Assembly: GCA_949361645.1 (NCBI GenBank)
Contig: OX442424.1
Coordinates: forward strand, 7,407,378-7,471,377
Direction of reading: 5' to 3'
DNA length: 64,000 bases
Origin: Spongilla lacustris
Lineage: Eukaryota; Porifera; Demospongiae; Spongillida; Spongillidae
In this document: one piece after another, positions 1-13,325 of the stretch
How the letters are laid out: each line of letters starts with the position of its first letter
How positions within the stretch are numbered: the stretch's first letter is position 1
The notes under the pieces: generated by a model
What the model saw: the letters and a program-made list of their open reading frames with translations, nothing else
Database searches by the model: none
What the model was told of the DNA's origin: nothing
Position numbers and translations under genes: made by a program

Positions 1-1275
1 AGAGAGTTAAGGCAAGTGTCAGGGGCTATAAATAGAAATGGAATGAAACACCATACACATGTACAGCTGTTCATTTTACATGTGTAGCTTACTTTCCCCC
101 CAGTAGGAATACGAATGCACTGTTCTTTTGTTGCATCCTGTACACCACCGTATTGACCGCAACAGGTGCACCATTCTAGGGGCAAGCTAGGTTTAATGAA
201 TGGCCGTGCACATTCCAGTGGTGAAGTCTTGTAGCTACATAGACAATGGGCAGCAGCCAGATGGATTGGACAGGTGGCACACACAAACCTAATTCATGCA
301 TGGGAGCTGCATTAATTATACACCCTACAGATTCATTTAAATGCGGGTGGGGGGGGGGGGGGGGGGGGGGGGGTTAGAAGGTAGTTTATGCTGGGGGAGG
401 GGGAGTGGAACAACAGGTCCTGGGAGGTTGAATAAAATAGGGGCTTGTCCAGGGGGCATTTGCAAGTCTGTCCTGGGGGTGGGGGGAAGATATAATATAA
501 GCTTTTCCAGAGGGGGTTATATATATTTTGCCGGGGGGGGGGGGGGGGGGGAGGGGGGGGGAATATGTTTGCAATTATTGTCATCTGTAGGGGTGTACGG
601 TTAAATAATGAAATAGCTTGCTGCAACACACCAAAGCAAATAGGATATTGCAGTTCCTCAATGGCAGATAACAGCTGTGTGGACCTGTGGTAGCTAGTGC
701 TATATTATCCTTCCAGGCATTGTCTGCTGGACTTTCCTGTCTTCTTCCTGCAGTGTGCTGTATAAAATGGCTTATGAACATTACAGCCCTGTATGAAATA
801 ATAACAAGTGGAGCAGGCCATTGCATATCCTGCACCTCCATGGAATGGCTGCTATATGGCTCCACTGAGCACTTGTATGGTCAGCTTTTGAGCAGAAGCA
901 CTGGGTAATGTGCCTCAAGAATATACTTAACTTCTGGGGGTGGATCTCATAGCTGTCCAACCCAGTGTCAATATGGAAGGCTTGTAAAATCCCTTCCATG
1001 TGCAATGGTGGATGCATAGATAGGCTTTTTTTTTTAACCTTTGCTTGCTTATGATCTTTGAAAGGCTTGCACCTGCAAACTCTACAAAGGTCTTCCTATT
1101 TACATGTACACCCATGTAGATTGTACGCAGTGTGGTTAAATATTCACAAATATATATACATGTACTTATTCCATTAATTGTATATCTATATATAGACTAT
1201 GCAATACAAGGGTACCCCCAGGTATAGATTGCAGTAGTTCATTGACTGTCATAACGCCATGCATCAGGGGTATAT
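1..1275. other. Flank without a recognised gene
   Basis: No coding exon could be supported on either strand. The stretch holds two poly(G) tracts and otherwise AT-rich unique sequence. The open frames across 333-629 are translations of G or C runs. Homology with the second half of the window begins only at about 1276. Confidence 0.6.
349..561. repeat. Two poly(G) tracts and G-rich spacer
   Basis: G runs occupy 349-373 (25 Gs) and 533-561 (one A interrupts). Sequence between them is G-rich with several GGGG blocks, so G-quadruplex formation is possible. Similar homopolymers recur through the window. Confidence 0.9.
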
Positions 1276-3189
1276 GCATGGTATTACACTATACATAGAG
1301 GAGTCAATGTTTAATTGGAACGAAAACTACTTAATTGTCATAAGGTATATTTGTTGCAGAGGTGGACTGAGAATGTGAAAACATGTTTTAAAAACTGTGG
1401 CTGTTTTGTAGCGGAAAAACTTAACAAGAGGTGGAGTGGTGAGTAAGATGTCTAATGTGGTTAGGATGCATGCAGTTATATGCACGATCTACATGTAGGT
1501 ATATTTACTAATGACTCATCTATACTCAGACCATCACTCCATCAAGGTATGTCTTCAGGTCTGCCATCACACACTGTGCTACCATCATCAGATCAGATTT
1601 CCTCTGGTCACGTTGATGGAGATGGCACCATTGCTACTGCTTTTATATACCCAAGCTCACTTCTAGCAACCTTTGCTTGATGACTGATACTTATACCATA
1701 CAGGAATATATATCTACTTCCCCTCATTGGTACTGGGTAGTCCAATGTGTGCAATACCCATGCAGTAAAAACAAAGGTTGGTACATCAAGAGAAGGTGTA
1801 GAAGGTGGAAGCCTCACCATGCATGCAGTAGTAGTAGAGACAGTATACATTGGGTAGAAATGTAGCTATAAATGATATGGTATGCATGATATACTTATTG
1901 ATTTAGCCTCCCTTGCTACCAATGTACCTTGTACAAATCATTATAAACAAGGAAACGAAATTCATCTATATTAGGTAATGCTCAATTGGAATAGGTTACA
2001 GGAAAGATTGGTTTGTAAACAGCGACTGACTGTTTGCGTAACAATGATGTATTGTATTCAAGTGCTACTATAAGAAGGGGAGTTTCTATACATGGGCAAC
2101 TCATGAGGTACGTAATTCGCACACTCCTAGCTCGATACAAACTAACAGCAATATATGAAGTAGGCCTTATTATAAAATGGCAAATACATTTTTTGGATCT
2201 TAAAATCACGGGATGTTCTTTGTATTGATATTGATATTGCAAAGCTTCTAGTTGCATTAATTATATTTGTATGGAGTAAGCTGCAACATGCATACATGCA
2301 ATTATAGATATATCATGCATATCTATGATGCGGTAAACCGCATCAGCTCAGCTGCATGTACATACCGTATATGAGTTAATATATTGCATCACAGATATGC
2401 AGGCTGGTAATTCTTATTTATATCCCCCTCCACCTCTATCCAAACTACAGCAAGCTGATTTAGAACTTTTAATGCACTAGAAGCCATAGTGGTTTGGTGG
2501 CTGACCATGACAAGCAGCTGAGGTGCTAGGTGAATGGCAGAATTGGCACACTAATATAGCCCCGGAAGTCAACCAGTTCCTAAGACTCGAAGAAGAAAGT
2601 ACAAATCTGTTTTCCACTTCCTACCACCATGTGCACAGTAAATGTCCTCCTATAAGTTTATCCTGCTATCTGTTTAAAATTACAGTACACAGTGATTGGT
2701 ATAGAAAATTAGTTTTAATACAACAAGCCAAGACAATGTGGGCGCATATAATATCTACTACGCGAACGCTCGAATATGTGCTGAATTTTTGATCTAGAAA
2801 TAAGTACTTTTTAAATAATAATTTTACATTTAGAGATTCACAATATAAACAGCTTAGATTAGAATATCTGATAGAGATAACAATAATACATAAAATAGAG
2901 AGTCAAGATATGCTGTGCTAACGTGGGGCTCCTGGTGCAGTTGAATTTAATGGGGAAAAGGAAATGATTGCTAAAATATTTTTAAAATTATAATATGATA
3001 CAGGAAAAAACTGGTTTATGATAAAATACAAAAAGAAAAATGAAACATTGCCAGGAGTCTCATATTAAATCATGTTGAAGCATGATTGATAATGCTAGGC
3101 AATTTTGTGAACGCTCGAATATGCATGCTGAATTTTTGACCTAGAAATAACTACTTATAATAATTATCCATTTAGAGATTCACACAATA

Positions 3190-3895
3190 TAAAATCTGAC
3201 AAGTCCCATATGGAGATTCTTGGGATTCCCATTGGTGATCAGGACTTTTGTTCCTTTTTCACCTCCAAAGAACACTGTAAGGCTAAGGTGCTTTTGTCAC
3301 AACTTGAGGAGGTTGGAATTGTCGATCCCCCACAGATTGCTTTAATCCTTCTTCATCTCTGTGGAGCATTTTGCAAACTGGTACATCCGGCAAGGGCGAC
3401 TCCATCAACACTTACAACTAAAGCATTTGGACTTATTGATGATGACATCTGTAAGTCGTTTTGTTTGTTTTGTTGGTGTAGATACGTCAGATACAGGCTC
3501 GATCAGCTTAGCCTGAGTAGAGGGGGCCTTGGGTTTTGGTCATTGTCCCGCCACTCATCTGCAGCATTCATCTCGTCCTTGTGTTCATCTGGCTCTGGTC
3601 TGCATTTATCTCATCACCTGTCTCAAGCAGCAGAGATCCTTAACAGCTTGGTTTCGCCTGCATAACATATGTCCTCAGATGTGATGAACTAAGGGTGGGT
3701 GTTTGTCCCTATGCGGTGAGCTTAGGGAAAAAAGGCCTCTACCATCTTGTCATCAGTCGCCTCCAGACGTGCCACAGCTACATGCAGGCCAAAGTCTGTT
3801 GTGCTCCAGGACATCTATGGCCGGTTGAATCTTCAACTGGTTCACACAAATGCTTCGGCTAAGCTCTTAAGGATAGCATCACCAGTAGGCGTTTA
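3190..3895 (+). pseudogene. Non-LTR retrotransposon remnant: RT thumb joined to nuclease C-terminus
   Basis: The open part (3210-3665) reads MEILGIPIGDQDF and on through a segment matching the region just after the reverse transcriptase palm in retroelements of this window (compare 29919-30470). After stops near 3663, 3670-3890 encodes the C-terminal part of the restriction-like nuclease region (ASRRATATCRPKSVVLQDIY, then YGRLNL). The region between is missing, so the copy is internally deleted as well as 5' truncated. It is not functional. The second copy lies in duplication copy B. Confidence 0.75.
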
Positions 3896-3999
3896 AATAA
3901 ATAGTGCGTGTTTAGAGTTGAAATGTAGGCCTAGTTGTTTAGTGTTGTGTATATTTTAATTATAGATAGTACCTGTGAAAAATCACGGGTGAATTAACC

Positions 4000-4100
4000 C
4001 ATATATCCTCTCACCACCTAATCTCCCACCCACACTCCCACCTGCCCACCCACATTCCCACCTGCCCACTCACCCACCCATCCATCCATGCACCCATCCA
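4000..4100. repeat. Degenerate C-rich tandem repeat (CCCACCTGCC, CATCCATC)
   Basis: Short direct repeats of CCCACCTGCCCACC and CCATCCATCC. Also present in copy B near 13440-13520, so it predates the duplication. Confidence 0.7.
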
Positions 4101-6239
4101 GGTTGCAGCACACTTTGTAGATGGTGCACTTTGATCAAAAGTGACTTTTTTGTTGCAATTGCAGTTTAGCAGCCTTCTAATAGTAGAAGGGAGGAAACAA
4201 TGCTACACCTAATTATATGGGTGTCCACAAAAGAACTCTACGTGAATATAATTCCTTAATCGGATTATTAAATTTAAAATACACAATTAATAAGTTAGGC
4301 AGATACAAACCGTGTTATTAGAATTCTATTGCTTTAATAACCGAAAAGATAAAATCAAATAGCGCTAATTAATTAATCATGTACAGCTAATTTTAATTAA
4401 TTGAGAGATTTATAAACTGCAGAATAACGTTAGAAATATTATGAAATTCTATTGACATTTTACTAGTTAATACAACAAATCAATGCTAGAAGACCACTGC
4501 AATTTTTAATGAACTTGTGTTTTAATAACTCACTATTACATAATTACATAATTACATAAGTTTAAAAATAGTGTCGCTTATAAAAGGACTAATAAGATAT
4601 GCTTATTAAAAATAGTTATCAAAAAACAGCTCCAACCTTAATAACTTTAAAGCAAATGATGATGTGAATATCTCACTATTGAACTTAGTAACTTGTTGTT
4701 TCACTGCATATTCATTTCCTCTGCTATTTATGAATATTTTAAATATCAATCAGCTCTAACCTTAATCTTGATTAATTCCAATCCTGAGTTATACTTATAT
4801 GTATACTGGTTTAAACGCATTGCGTTGCCTTCTTTTGTCGAAACCCAGTATAAATTCGAAGCATTGCCCTTGCATTCTTCATAGGCGTATTAATGAGATA
4901 CATGGATATAATGGCTGGTGACGCTTATAATTGACCCGCATCGAACGTGTTACAATTTACCTTGTAAATTGAAAAAATCTTGTTGAGGAAGGTCAAATGC
5001 TCTAAAACTTTCAGCACGTAAAGTGCAGACATGCCCAAAATTGTAACTGGAGTTTTTGAGAATGCAGTTAATAGTTTTAAACCAAAAGGCTACTTTTCAA
5101 CGTTATCCAACCTACAAAACGTCTAATTTAATTGAAATCTTTTGTCTGAAACTAGCTAAATAAGATGCAAGTTCCATAATGATGATACTTTCATTATTGG
5201 TCTAGTTTGGCTACACAATTTATCCTTAGACACTACATGGAGGAATAAAAATGACACCCTGCGGAAAGTCAGATTGTCGTGAAAGTTTTAAAGGAAGAAT
5301 TTTCGAGAGTGTGTATGATGTTATGATAGTTGCCTATATATGTGTGGCAGAGAAAATGAGCTGTCAAGAAATGTACATATTTCGAAGGGCTAGCTCGCGC
5401 TATTAGCATACGAGCGTGTTTACTTCGTCAGTGACTAATGTATGTTATGAAAGATGATTCTTGTTGTATATGTGCCAAATTTCAAGCTTGTTAGACAATA
5501 AGTACGCCTTTGGGAATTAGTCAAACCACCTACCTTCTTTCGAATTTCTAAGATACGGTCACAATGTTTTGGTCCCAATAATATAATTGGATATACGTTT
5601 GTACAGTATGCATGCAGAAAAATTGTGAAGTACCATGAACATATCAATGATTGTTCAACTTTAAAAGGTATTAATGCCGGCAGATTTAAAATTGTAATTA
5701 CTAAACATGAGCATGTCGCTAGGCATTATTGTGATAGATGGTGACTTTGAAAGTGAAGGTGACGAAGATAAAATACATAGTCTTCACCGTGTGAACTCTG
5801 CAGTGATGCAAGTGGCTATAGCAGGACATCAGCAGTAGAATCGGAATTTGACGAGAAATGCCTGTTTTGTGACGTGTTGGATTGAGTATTAGACACTTGC
5901 CAATAAGGCGCTTGCTTTAAATTATACAACGGTAGGCCACAGTACATGTATGTTATAATTTTATTTTATTTTTATTTATTTTTCCTTGAAAATAACATTA
6001 ATAAATGCAAATACATATACATATGTATAAATAAGTGAGTAAATTATTGTCACTGGTAGTGTTAAAAATGTTGTCATATATGTAGAATATCAAGCTAAAA
6101 CTGAACGCAGATGCGACTGATTTTTACAGATGAGGCGAGGTATTAAAACATAACTAATCATTTACACAATAAACTGATGGCAAATATCTATACAGGCAAA
6201 TATGCGGGGGCAGCTCATAAAATGTGCGATATTAGGATC

Positions 6240-6840
6240 CCTTAGGTCACCATGCCTTGACATGTAAGCGACGTGATGATGCTGTATCCAGGCACAAAAA
6301 GCTTAGGGATGTAGTGCTCCTAACCTGTCATTGTGCCTGCATCAGTGCCAAAGCAGAAGCTGGCAGTGGACATGGACGTGAGCTCCAGCACACACCTCCT
6401 GCTGACATCCTAGCTTCTTATTGGCTCTGTGGCAAGTCTGCTGCCTTTGACCTTTCTGTGACTTCTCCGCTAAACCCATCCTTTCTCTCTGAAGCATGTC
6501 TCACTGCAAGGTCAGCAGCAGTTGCTGCAGAGATAAGAAAGCACTCTGCCAATGATGCTAAGTGTTCTGAATTAAAATGGACATGCATTCCCCTTGTGGT
6601 GAAGTCAAATGGAGCTTGGGGCAAAGAAGCTGTTCAAGCTTTCTCAAGACTTGCATCACACCTTGCCACAAGGACCAACACCCCCAAGTCCAAGGTGGTC
6701 TACAACCTGTATGGGCTGCCTGAACATAACTCTTGTGCAAGCCAATGCCCGGGCACTCCTCTTAAGGAATAGATATTCACTCCAGGAGGGTGATACATTT
6801 AGTTCCTCAATATAGCTTTGTAGTTCGTTTAGTGTCTAAC
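6240..6840 (+). pseudogene. Retrotransposon C-terminal nuclease-domain remnant (copy A)
   Basis: An open stretch at 6257-6772 begins in a zinc-knuckle-like H-x-LTCKRRDDAVSRH motif and runs through PADILASYW and AFDLSVTSPLNPS, the PAD/FD signature of the PD-(D/E)XK-like nuclease that follows reverse transcriptase in these elements, then RKHSANDAKCSELKWTC and the conserved C-terminal tail. Only the end of an element is present: a 5'-truncated insertion. It closely matches 16380-16990 in copy B. Confidence 0.8.
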
Positions 6841-8089
6841 TAAAGGTAGTGACTGTACCTGTTATATTTCACAATGAGAGGTTATGAAGTTCTTTTGTTA
6901 GCAAGAACTTGAACATTATAATATGAAAATAATATTATTATTATTTATACCGACTTTATCAGAAAAATTAATTTCATTCATTAGGTGATAAATTAAATTT
7001 TATCGATAGTATGCAGAATTTAGATGTTAATTTAGATGATATTGTGAAATCATTAACGAATAAAGATACTGGTTTGACATGCTGAATACCGATTTGGAGA
7101 TAACTGAATTCAAGCTTGTTGCACGTGATGAAATGACAGATACAAATTTACCGTCACTGTCAGCATTTTATTGTATTGCACATGAAATATATTAATATAC
7201 CTGTGGGATGTATTTTGATGTCAAAAATTTGCTTTATCCCCATAAAATTTTCATTAGCTAGTGATGTTAATCACCCAATTCATCCTCTACAAGACCATCC
7301 AATCTGACTTACATGCACAGCCAGCCAACTTTGCTATGCGCTCACCTACTTTCAGTGCTCACATCTTTTAATTTTTTATCATTATTATGTATTATTCTCA
7401 ATCTTGCTAAAATAGATGATAAATAAATAAACAAATATTACAGCAAATCATATTAATTTCCTTTCTGCACTTATTAATGAAACTTTCATTTCTGAACCTA
7501 ATAATAAAGGCACAAATTTATTAGAAAAAGTGATAAATATCCGACTTTGACTAAAATAGGTTTTGATAATGACTGTACTATGTTAAGGCTGGTCGTTTGA
7601 GTGATCGTGAATGTTTACTTTAGTGATAAAGTTGTTTCATGATTTAAATATTTAATTAATGGAGATAAAAAATTAATTAGACATGAAAACTGGCAGTATT
7701 ACACTGCAATACCCTAAAATTGCCACAAGCATACCTGATATCTGATATGATCAGACAACTTCAGAGTATTTGGTGGCATGGTGTTGTACGGGGATGATAG
7801 TGTGAAGCACTAGCTAGCTGATTCAGTGATGGCAAATGATTCAAGAGTCAGCCATTAAAAAGGCAAAGGCTTGCTATGCTACTGCAAAATAGTGTATCTT
7901 CTGATCCACTTGCAACACACAAAAGCACAATCTAAATAGTGCCGTTGTTGGAGGCAAGCAGACAAGTGAAGCTAAAAGAAAGGCTGTGCTTGACTACTTA
8001 TTACTATTAATTTTATTTATGTATAATTATATTGCGATATCAACACACAAGAAACAATAAAAGAAATAAAATGCTGTCAACCAGTGATG

Positions 8090-8810
8090 ACCAATGAAGG
8101 TCCAGTTCTTGACAGCGGAGCTCTTGCACAGGACCTCACCAAAGGTGGCTGAGTCTGCCATAAATGGAAGCTATGGCCTGGGACTTGTTGCACCTCAAAG
8201 GTATGGCCAGACAAGTGGCAAGACACAATAGTGTTTCCGCACCCCAGCAGCCATAAGTCTCCACTCTAGTGGTGTGCATTTCCAGCCCAACTCTGAGCAT
8301 TTTTGGTCATTCAAGTCATGCTTGCGACACTCCACCACTAAAGCTGCAGACCCTGCCATCATTCCCGCTTCGGAAAAAATGGAAGGATTTAGCGGTGATG
8401 TAATGGTAAGATCAAATGCAGCTGGCTTCCCAAGAGAACATTTGGGAACCAGAACATCTGCTGGTCTGGTGTTGCATTTGTCGTGCCCAAAGCCACTGCC
8501 AACCTCAACTTGGGCAGATACATTAGCTCGCCTACAACACTTCTACAAAAGCATCACTGAGTGTATTGTGGTGGGAAACCACATCACCCCCATGCTTGCA
8601 ACTAATAGCATGGTGGCCCAAAGGATCCAAGGCAAGACTTGGACAGAAGGTGCAGTTAAGGCCCTGAGCCAAATCCATACCCAGCCACCATTTTAAGGCT
8701 ACTTGGAATTCCGGAGGGTCCATGTGCAGGTTAAGACCTGGTGAGGGAAGAATTGAAAGCCAGGCTGCAGAATTGAGGGAAGAAACTGATAGTATTATTA
8801 TCATTTTATG
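8090..8810 (-). pseudogene. Retrotransposon C-terminal nuclease remnant, opposite strand (copy A)
   Basis: Read on the minus strand it gives LDPLGHHAISCKHGGDVVSH and, downstream with frame breaks, AAFDLTITSPLNPS-like and ECRKHDLNDQKC-like stretches: the same nuclease region as at 6240 but in the other orientation. Stops and frameshifts show it is dead. Counterpart in copy B at 18290-19000. Confidence 0.75.
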
Positions 8811-9928
8811 GTGCTGTTGTCTTTAAATTGTTTCAGCATAACTCTCAGTTTTGAATACTAGTGGTAAATCAGCAGTAAACTATATATGTTTTTAGTACAT
8901 GCAAAATGAAGGTGGTACATCCAGTCACAGGTACACCAATATATAAACTGAATTAATAACACTACTCCATATCAATATTCATGAATTCATAATCTGCCCC
9001 ATTGGAGACAAAGAACTGTAAGTACAAATTGATTTTTTTGTACTAATATAAAGAACTGTCTTAATGCTGGCCATTCCCACATTTCTGTGTAGCAGTTCCG
9101 CTGCATGTGTCTGCCTGAACAACATCACCCCACTGAAATTACAAATAACAGGTGTCGAAAAAAAAATTGGGAGGGATAAACTCAGTATGCTAGAATGTAT
9201 TGAGTTTGCAAAACTCATGTGCTTGTTTTGTTTTTTACAGAAATGAATACAATATATAGATCTGACATGGAGCATGGGGTTTTAAAGATATAAATCCTCT
9301 GCATTACTTGTTTGCTATGATATAATTATAATTATAAATTATAATATTATATATATATATAATAATAATATATAATTTATATAGTGTGTGTAATTTATAT
9401 AGTGCATTCATTTAACTTTGTACACATGAGTTATTATAATATATAAATATACATATATTGAAAACATGGCCTAAATTCTTTTTTCTGGGGAGAGAGCAAA
9501 AGGAGAGAGGAGAACTGTGTGTTCAGTTGGTATTCTCTGATGCTGTGTGTAAACGATGAAAGTTACACGGCTGTGCCAGATGTAATTGATCATACAATCT
9601 AGTCTGATACCTACTAACCTAGGCTTACTCTTTATGAATCATAAAATACTCATGCGAGTAACTGACTGAAAATCAGAGGGGCCTAGGATATGTGGATGAA
9701 GGTAGAGGAGTGAAGGGCTGTGATCTGGGTCTGGGGCGGAACCCTAGAAACTGGCGATTTTTTTTTTAATATTTGTAAAGTACAAAGATGAGCTTGATAT
9801 TACATATATAAGCATGCATTTTCTATATGTCGGCTTGAGATGAATTTTGTTTTATAATATGTATAGGTGTGTTCGTGAAAATAAAAATAAAAACATATAT
9901 TTTCATGCATATCTTTCCAAACCGAAGT

Positions 9929-9936
9929 TGACGTCA
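9929..9936. promoter_or_regulatory. Palindromic CRE-type site TGACGTCA
   Basis: Perfect 8-bp cAMP-response-element palindrome 90 bp upstream of the gene 1 ATG. The equivalent position upstream of gene 2 reads AGACGTCA on the coding strand, so half the site is kept. Binding by ATF/CREB-type factors is inferred. Confidence 0.45.
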
Positions 9937-10025
9937 CCGTTATGGGTGTTTGGCACGAAAATGAAATTATATATATATAAGCTTATAAGGATATACAGTC
10001 GTTTTGTGCAATGAAAGATATAAAA

Positions 10026-10613
10026 ATGGCGTCTTCGTCCTCAGTTACATTGGAGTGTGTTTTTTTTGACACTCTTCGTATGCTTTTGTAACGTTAAAGG
10101 AAGGTTAGTGGGAAAGGGGATACATATGGGCATATGATTTATTGTATGATAATAATTATAAATTATATGCATTCATGATCAGGATAGAATTATATTTATA
10201 GCGTGCTTACGAGTCTGTGGACAGTTGTCGACTGCTGCAACTGCAGTATAGCTGGACCCCAAAGCTGCTCCTGCCTTGAATACGCCACGGGAATAATTAT
10301 CGGGTTGATCGGCTTACAACTGATCACCCTATTAATAGTCTGTGTGGAGACGTGTTACATTTGCTGCAAGTGCAGGAAGACAGGCAAGGGACATTTGACA
10401 CCTTCTGCAGCTGATGATGGTTTGTTGGATACATCCAAGTATACCGTGCATGCATGCATGCATGTTTGCCAACGATATCTCAGTTTTACTTTCTGCAGCC
10501 GTATTTTACAGTAACGAAGACGTCGACGCGAATCTCGTCAGCATACCCACATCACCCAACAGTGGGTACGCGGCGCAAGCAGAATTACCGGCAGAGAGCG
10601 ATTCTGCATCTAG
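10026..10613 (+). pseudogene. Gene 1: 3'-truncated copy of the short-ectodomain tyrosine-motif membrane protein
   Basis: Inferred exons 10026-10087, 10202-10419 and 10499-10613 keep the phases of gene 2 (phase 2, then phase 1, then phase 2). Exon 1 starts MASSSS as in gene 2, but offsetting 1-nt indels around a T-run replace the hydrophobic core with residues including E and D, so the signal peptide is probably ruined. Exon 2 has a net 33-nt in-frame loss, removing three or four of the ectodomain cysteines, but keeps the whole membrane helix and the CYICCKCRK cluster. Exon 3 keeps AVFYSNE. The large fourth exon, carrying most tyrosine motifs in gene 2, is absent: similarity stops at about 10748, where duplication copy B starts. 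Probably a dead or severely shortened paralogue. A transcript using another 3' exon is not excluded. Confidence 0.65.
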
Positions 10614-12639
10614 GTAAGAGAATTATATTAAATGGCCGGGATATGCATGCGATGAGGAATAATAATATAATCGCAATACCGGTTCGCCCATGCAGTTATA
10701 CCGCCGGTCAGTTAAATAACAATGTGCATTGTTAGTGGTCGTATCTGATGCATGGTATTACACTCAATGTTTTAATGGAACGAAAACTACTTAATTGTGA
10801 TAAGGAGGATGTGAACAACATGTTTAAAACTGTGGCTGTTCCATAGCGGAAAAACTTAACAAGAGGTGGAGTGGTGAGTAAGATGTCTAATCTGGTTAGG
10901 ATACATGCAGTTATATGCATGATCTACATGTAGGTATATTTACTAATGACTTACCTATACTCAGACCATCACTCCATCAAGATATGTCTTCAGGTCTGCC
11001 ATCACACACTGTGCTACCATCATCAGATTTCCTCTGGTCACGTTGATGGAGATGGCACCATTGCTACTGCTTTTATATACCCAAGCTCACTTCTAGCAAC
11101 CTTTGCTTGATGACTGATACTTATACCATACAGGAATATATATCTACTTCCCCTCATTGGTACTGGGTAGTCCAATGTGTGCAATACCCATGCAGTAAAA
11201 ACAAAGGTTGGTAAGAGAAGGTGTAGATGGTAGAAGCCTCACCATGCATGCAGTAGTAGTAGAGACGGTATACATTGGGTAGAAATGTAGCTATAAATGA
11301 TGTGGTATGCATGATATACTTATTGATTTAGCCTCCCTTGCTACCAATGTACCTTGTACAAATCATTATAAACAAGGAAACGAAATTCATCTATATTAGG
11401 TAATGCTCAATTGGAATAGGTTACAGGAAAGATTGGTTTGTAAACAGCGCCTGACTGTTTGCGTAACAATGATGTATTGTATTCAAGTGCTACTATAAGA
11501 AGGGGATTTCTATACATGGGCAACTCACGAGGTACGTAATTCGCACGCTCCTAGCTCGGTAGGCTACAAACTAACAGCAATATATGAAGTAGGACTTATC
11601 ATAAAGTGGCAAATATATTTTTTGGATCTAAAATCACGGGATGTTCTTTGTATTGATATTGATATTGCAAAGCTTCTAGTTGCATTAATTATATTTGTAT
11701 GGAGTAAGCTGCAACATGCATACATGCAATTATAGATACATCATGCATATCTATGATGCGTCAGCTCAGCTGCATGATATGTATATCCCCCTCCACCTCT
11801 ATCCAAACTACAGCAAGCTGATTTAGAACTTTTAATGCACTAGAAGCCATTATGATTACAATAGGCCTGCATGCATGCTAATAATACTCCTGGTATGACG
11901 CTTTTTTTTCAGAGACACACTGAAGAACACTTTTACCACTTGACATGACAAGGCATGCCACAGTGGTTTGGTGGCTAACCATGGCAAGCAGTTGAGGTGC
12001 TAAGGTGAATGGCCGAATTGGCACAGTAATATAGCCCCGGAAGTCAACCAGTTCCTAAGACTCGAAGAAGAAAACACAAATCTATTTTCCACTTCCTACC
12101 ACCAGGTGCATAGCAAATGTCCTGCTTTAAGTTTATCCTGCTATCTGTTTAAAATTACAGTACACAGCGATTGATATAGATTTAATACAACAAGCCAAGA
12201 CAATGTGGGCACATATAATATCTATTATGCGAGCGCTCGAATATGTGCTGAATTTTTGATCTAGAAATAAGTACTTTTACAATAATAATTTTACATTTAG
12301 AGATTCACAATATAAACAGCTTAGATTAGAATATCTGATAGAGATAACAATAATACATAAAACAGAGAGCCAAGATATGCTGTGCTAACGTGGGGCTCCT
12401 GGTGCAGTTGAATTTAATGGGGAAAAGGAAATGATTGCTAAAATAGTTTTTAAAATTATATGTGATACGGTAAAAAAACTGGTTTATGACAAAACAAAAA
12501 ATGAAACATCGCCAGGAGTCCCATATTAAATCATGCTGAAACATGATTGATAATGCTAGGCAATTTTGTGAACGCTCGAATATGCATGCTGAATTTTTGA
12601 CCTAGAAATAACTACTTATAATAATTTTCCATTTAGAAT

Positions 12640-13325
12640 CTGACAAGTCCCATATGGAGATTCTTGGGATTCCCATTGGTGACCAGGACTTTTGTTCCTT
12701 TTTCACCTCCAAACAACACTGTAAGGCTAAGGTGCTTTTGTCACAACTTGAGGAGGTTGGAATTGTTGATCCCCCACAGGTTGCTTTAATCCTCCTTCAT
12801 CTCTTGCAAACTGGTACATCTGGCAAGGGCGACTCCATCAACACTTACAACTAAAGCCTTTGGTCTTATTGATGATGACATCTGTAAGTCGTTTTGTTTG
12901 TTTTGTTGGTGTAGATACGTCAGATACAGGTTCAGCTTAGCCTGAGTAGAGGGGGCCTTGGGTTTCAGTCATTGTCCCGCCACTCATCTGCAGCATTCAT
13001 CTCGTCCTTGTGTTCATCTGGCTCTGGTCTGCATTTATCTCATCACCTGTCTCAAGCAGTAGAGATCCTTAACAGCTTGGTTTCGCCTGCATAGCAAATG
13101 ACCCCAGATGTGATGAACTAAGGATGGGTTTTTGTCCCTATGTGGTAAGCATAGGGAAAAGAGGCCTCAACCATCCTGTCATCAGTTGCCTCCAGACGTG
13201 CCACAGCTACACGCAGGCCAAAGTCTGTTGTGCTCCAGGACATCTATGGCCGGTTGAATCTTCAACTGGTTCACACAAATGCTTCGGCTAAGCTCTTAAG
13301 GATAGCATCACCAGTAGGTGTTTAA
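12640..13325 (+). pseudogene. Non-LTR retrotransposon remnant (copy B counterpart of 3190-3895)
   Basis: Same arrangement as in copy A: an open start at 12654 reading MEILGIPIGDQDF, then thumb-like sequence and the nuclease C-terminal tail ending near 13320. An extra deletion near 12804 shifts the frame, so decay continued after the duplication. Confidence 0.75.

Larger units (their letters stand above)
1276..9808 (+). repeat. Large direct duplication, copy A
   Basis: Collinear with 10749-20720. Matching landmarks include the opening at 1276 and 10749, the RT remnant at 3210 and 12654, the nuclease remnants at 6257 and 16400, the minus-strand nuclease remnants at 8270 and 18470, and the closing GATATTACATATATA at about 9795 and 20705. 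Identity is high by eye but with many small indels. No intact gene was found in it; long AT-rich stretches (4100-6200, 6850-8090, 8820-9790) hold nothing I can name. It may be a mosaic of old retroelement insertions that was duplicated as a block. Confidence 0.85.

Noticed and set aside
1982..2257. Minus-strand 91-codon frame in copy A
   Set aside because: The counterpart in copy B (around 11400-11660) is broken by indels, so no selection for coding is seen.
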